Made by a program: the position numbers and the translations under genes | Part shown: positions 23,440-23,853 of the stretch, piece by piece | Numbering within the stretch: the first letter of the stretch is position 1 | Layout of the letters: each line of letters starts with the position of its first letter | The notes under the pieces: generated by a model | What the model was told of the DNA's origin: nothing | What the model saw: the letters and a program-made list of their open reading frames with translations, nothing else | Database searches by the model: none | From: a virus | Length of the DNA stretch: 23,853 bases | IMG/VR virus record: IMGVR_UViG_3300042484_000447 | Span: 1-23,853 of that record | Reading direction: 5' to 3' (one strand)

Positions 23440-23853
23440 ATGGCAAATAAAAATTTTGTAGTACACAACGGACTTGAAGTTGGTCCAGTAACGATATTTT
23501 CTGGTAACGGAGACATTGTTTCGTCGGGTAATATTACCAGTACAAATAGTGCTAGTATTGCCACAATAGCAGTTACCAAATATGTAATGCAGTTTCCTGA
23601 TGCACTAGGTTCTGCAACTTGGTATAAACTTGGAACCTTTAGTGTCAACAGCGGTGTAGGAGCCGGTGAAACAGTAGAAATTACAGTTACGGCCGGATCT
23701 GGATACGGCACTGATTCAATAGCCAAAGACGTAATCAATGTTCGAATTCTAAGCGGGTCAGGTACTAATGTTCAAGCTAATTATTATAGCCAAGGATTTA
23801 AAGAAGCAATATCTGGTGTTAAAGTAAAAAGTGTTAATAGTATAGCCACTGAC
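23440..23853 (+). CDS. Fibre-type virion protein, N-terminal part (3'-partial)
   Basis: The frame from ATG 23440 (MANKNFVVHNGLEVGPVTIF) stays open to the window edge, giving 138 visible residues. The opening 'NFVVHNGLEVG....SGNGDIVSSGNI' is the common start of short fibre proteins in this kind of cluster. It is followed by a beta domain with FPDALGSATWYKLGTFSVNS, a Gly/Thr-rich strand pair and VINVRILSGSG, which resembles distal receptor-binding domains of T4-like fibres ('KLGtf......v.I.v.sg.GY'). GGGAG (23425-23429) is the likely ribosome binding site. It lies 28 bases after the giant fibre stop and is probably co-transcribed. The other ATG at 23432 gives only a nine-codon frame. Confidence 0.75.
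   Translation, partial: MANKNFVVHNGLEVGPVTIFSGNGDIVSSGNITSTNSASIATIAVTKYVMQFPDALGSATWYKLGTFSVNSGVGAGETVEITVTAGSGYGTDSIAKDVINVRILSGSGTNVQANYYSQGFKEAISGVKVKSVNSIATD

Overview
The window is part of a tailed double-stranded DNA phage genome, and the gene set points to a T4-type myovirus from an aquatic bacterium. It carries a recognisable T4-like head module (portal gp20, acidic core protein resembling gp67, protease gp21, scaffold gp22, major capsid protein gp23), a T4-type baseplate hub gene, and a long run of low-complexity, Ala/Thr/Asn/Ser-rich fibre genes of the kind seen in marine and freshwater T4-like phages. The DNA is AT-rich by eye. Nothing identifies the host.

Layout. (1) 1-1539: an accessory segment on the plus strand, with the end of a radical-SAM/SPASM-type protein, a short SDR-type oxidoreductase overlapping it by ATGA, and a GIY-YIG nuclease of the SegE type. 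(2) 1540-1946: no protein gene. It is dense in inverted repeats with GNRA-type loops and is closed by a 7-bp long-range pairing, so I read it as a candidate structured RNA. A terminator for the minus-strand genes lies at its right end. (3) 1947-3007, minus strand: a small gene and a gp26/gp51-family baseplate hub gene. (4) 3060-11453, plus strand: a tape-measure-like protein, then gp20, a 73-aa protein, a gp67-like acidic protein, gp21, gp22 and gp23, ending in a strong terminator. (5) 11606-12187: a single small gene between two terminators. (6) 12284 to the right edge: six fibre or virion-surface genes, including a 1933-residue repetitive fibre protein. The last gene runs off the window.

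How it works together. gp22 and the gp67-like protein should form the inner core on which gp23 assembles around the gp20 portal. gp21 should then cleave the core and the gp23 propeptide; the gp23 N-terminus here holds several [L/I]-x-E sites that fit T4-type cleavage. The tape-measure-like and hub proteins belong to the tail. The fibre genes share interchangeable modules, and the largest contains exact DNA duplications, so this region looks like an actively shuffling adhesin locus.

Regulation. Nine intergenic sites carry an octamer ending in TAAATA, one of them a perfect T4 late consensus TATAAATA, just upstream of structural genes. This fits T4-style late transcription. The divergent pair at 3020-3047 is arranged so that each promoter element lies inside the transcript of the other.

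I found no CRISPR array, insertion sequence or tRNA. No clearly new system is proven. The best candidate for something undescribed is the free-standing RNA-like region next to the GIY-YIG gene.
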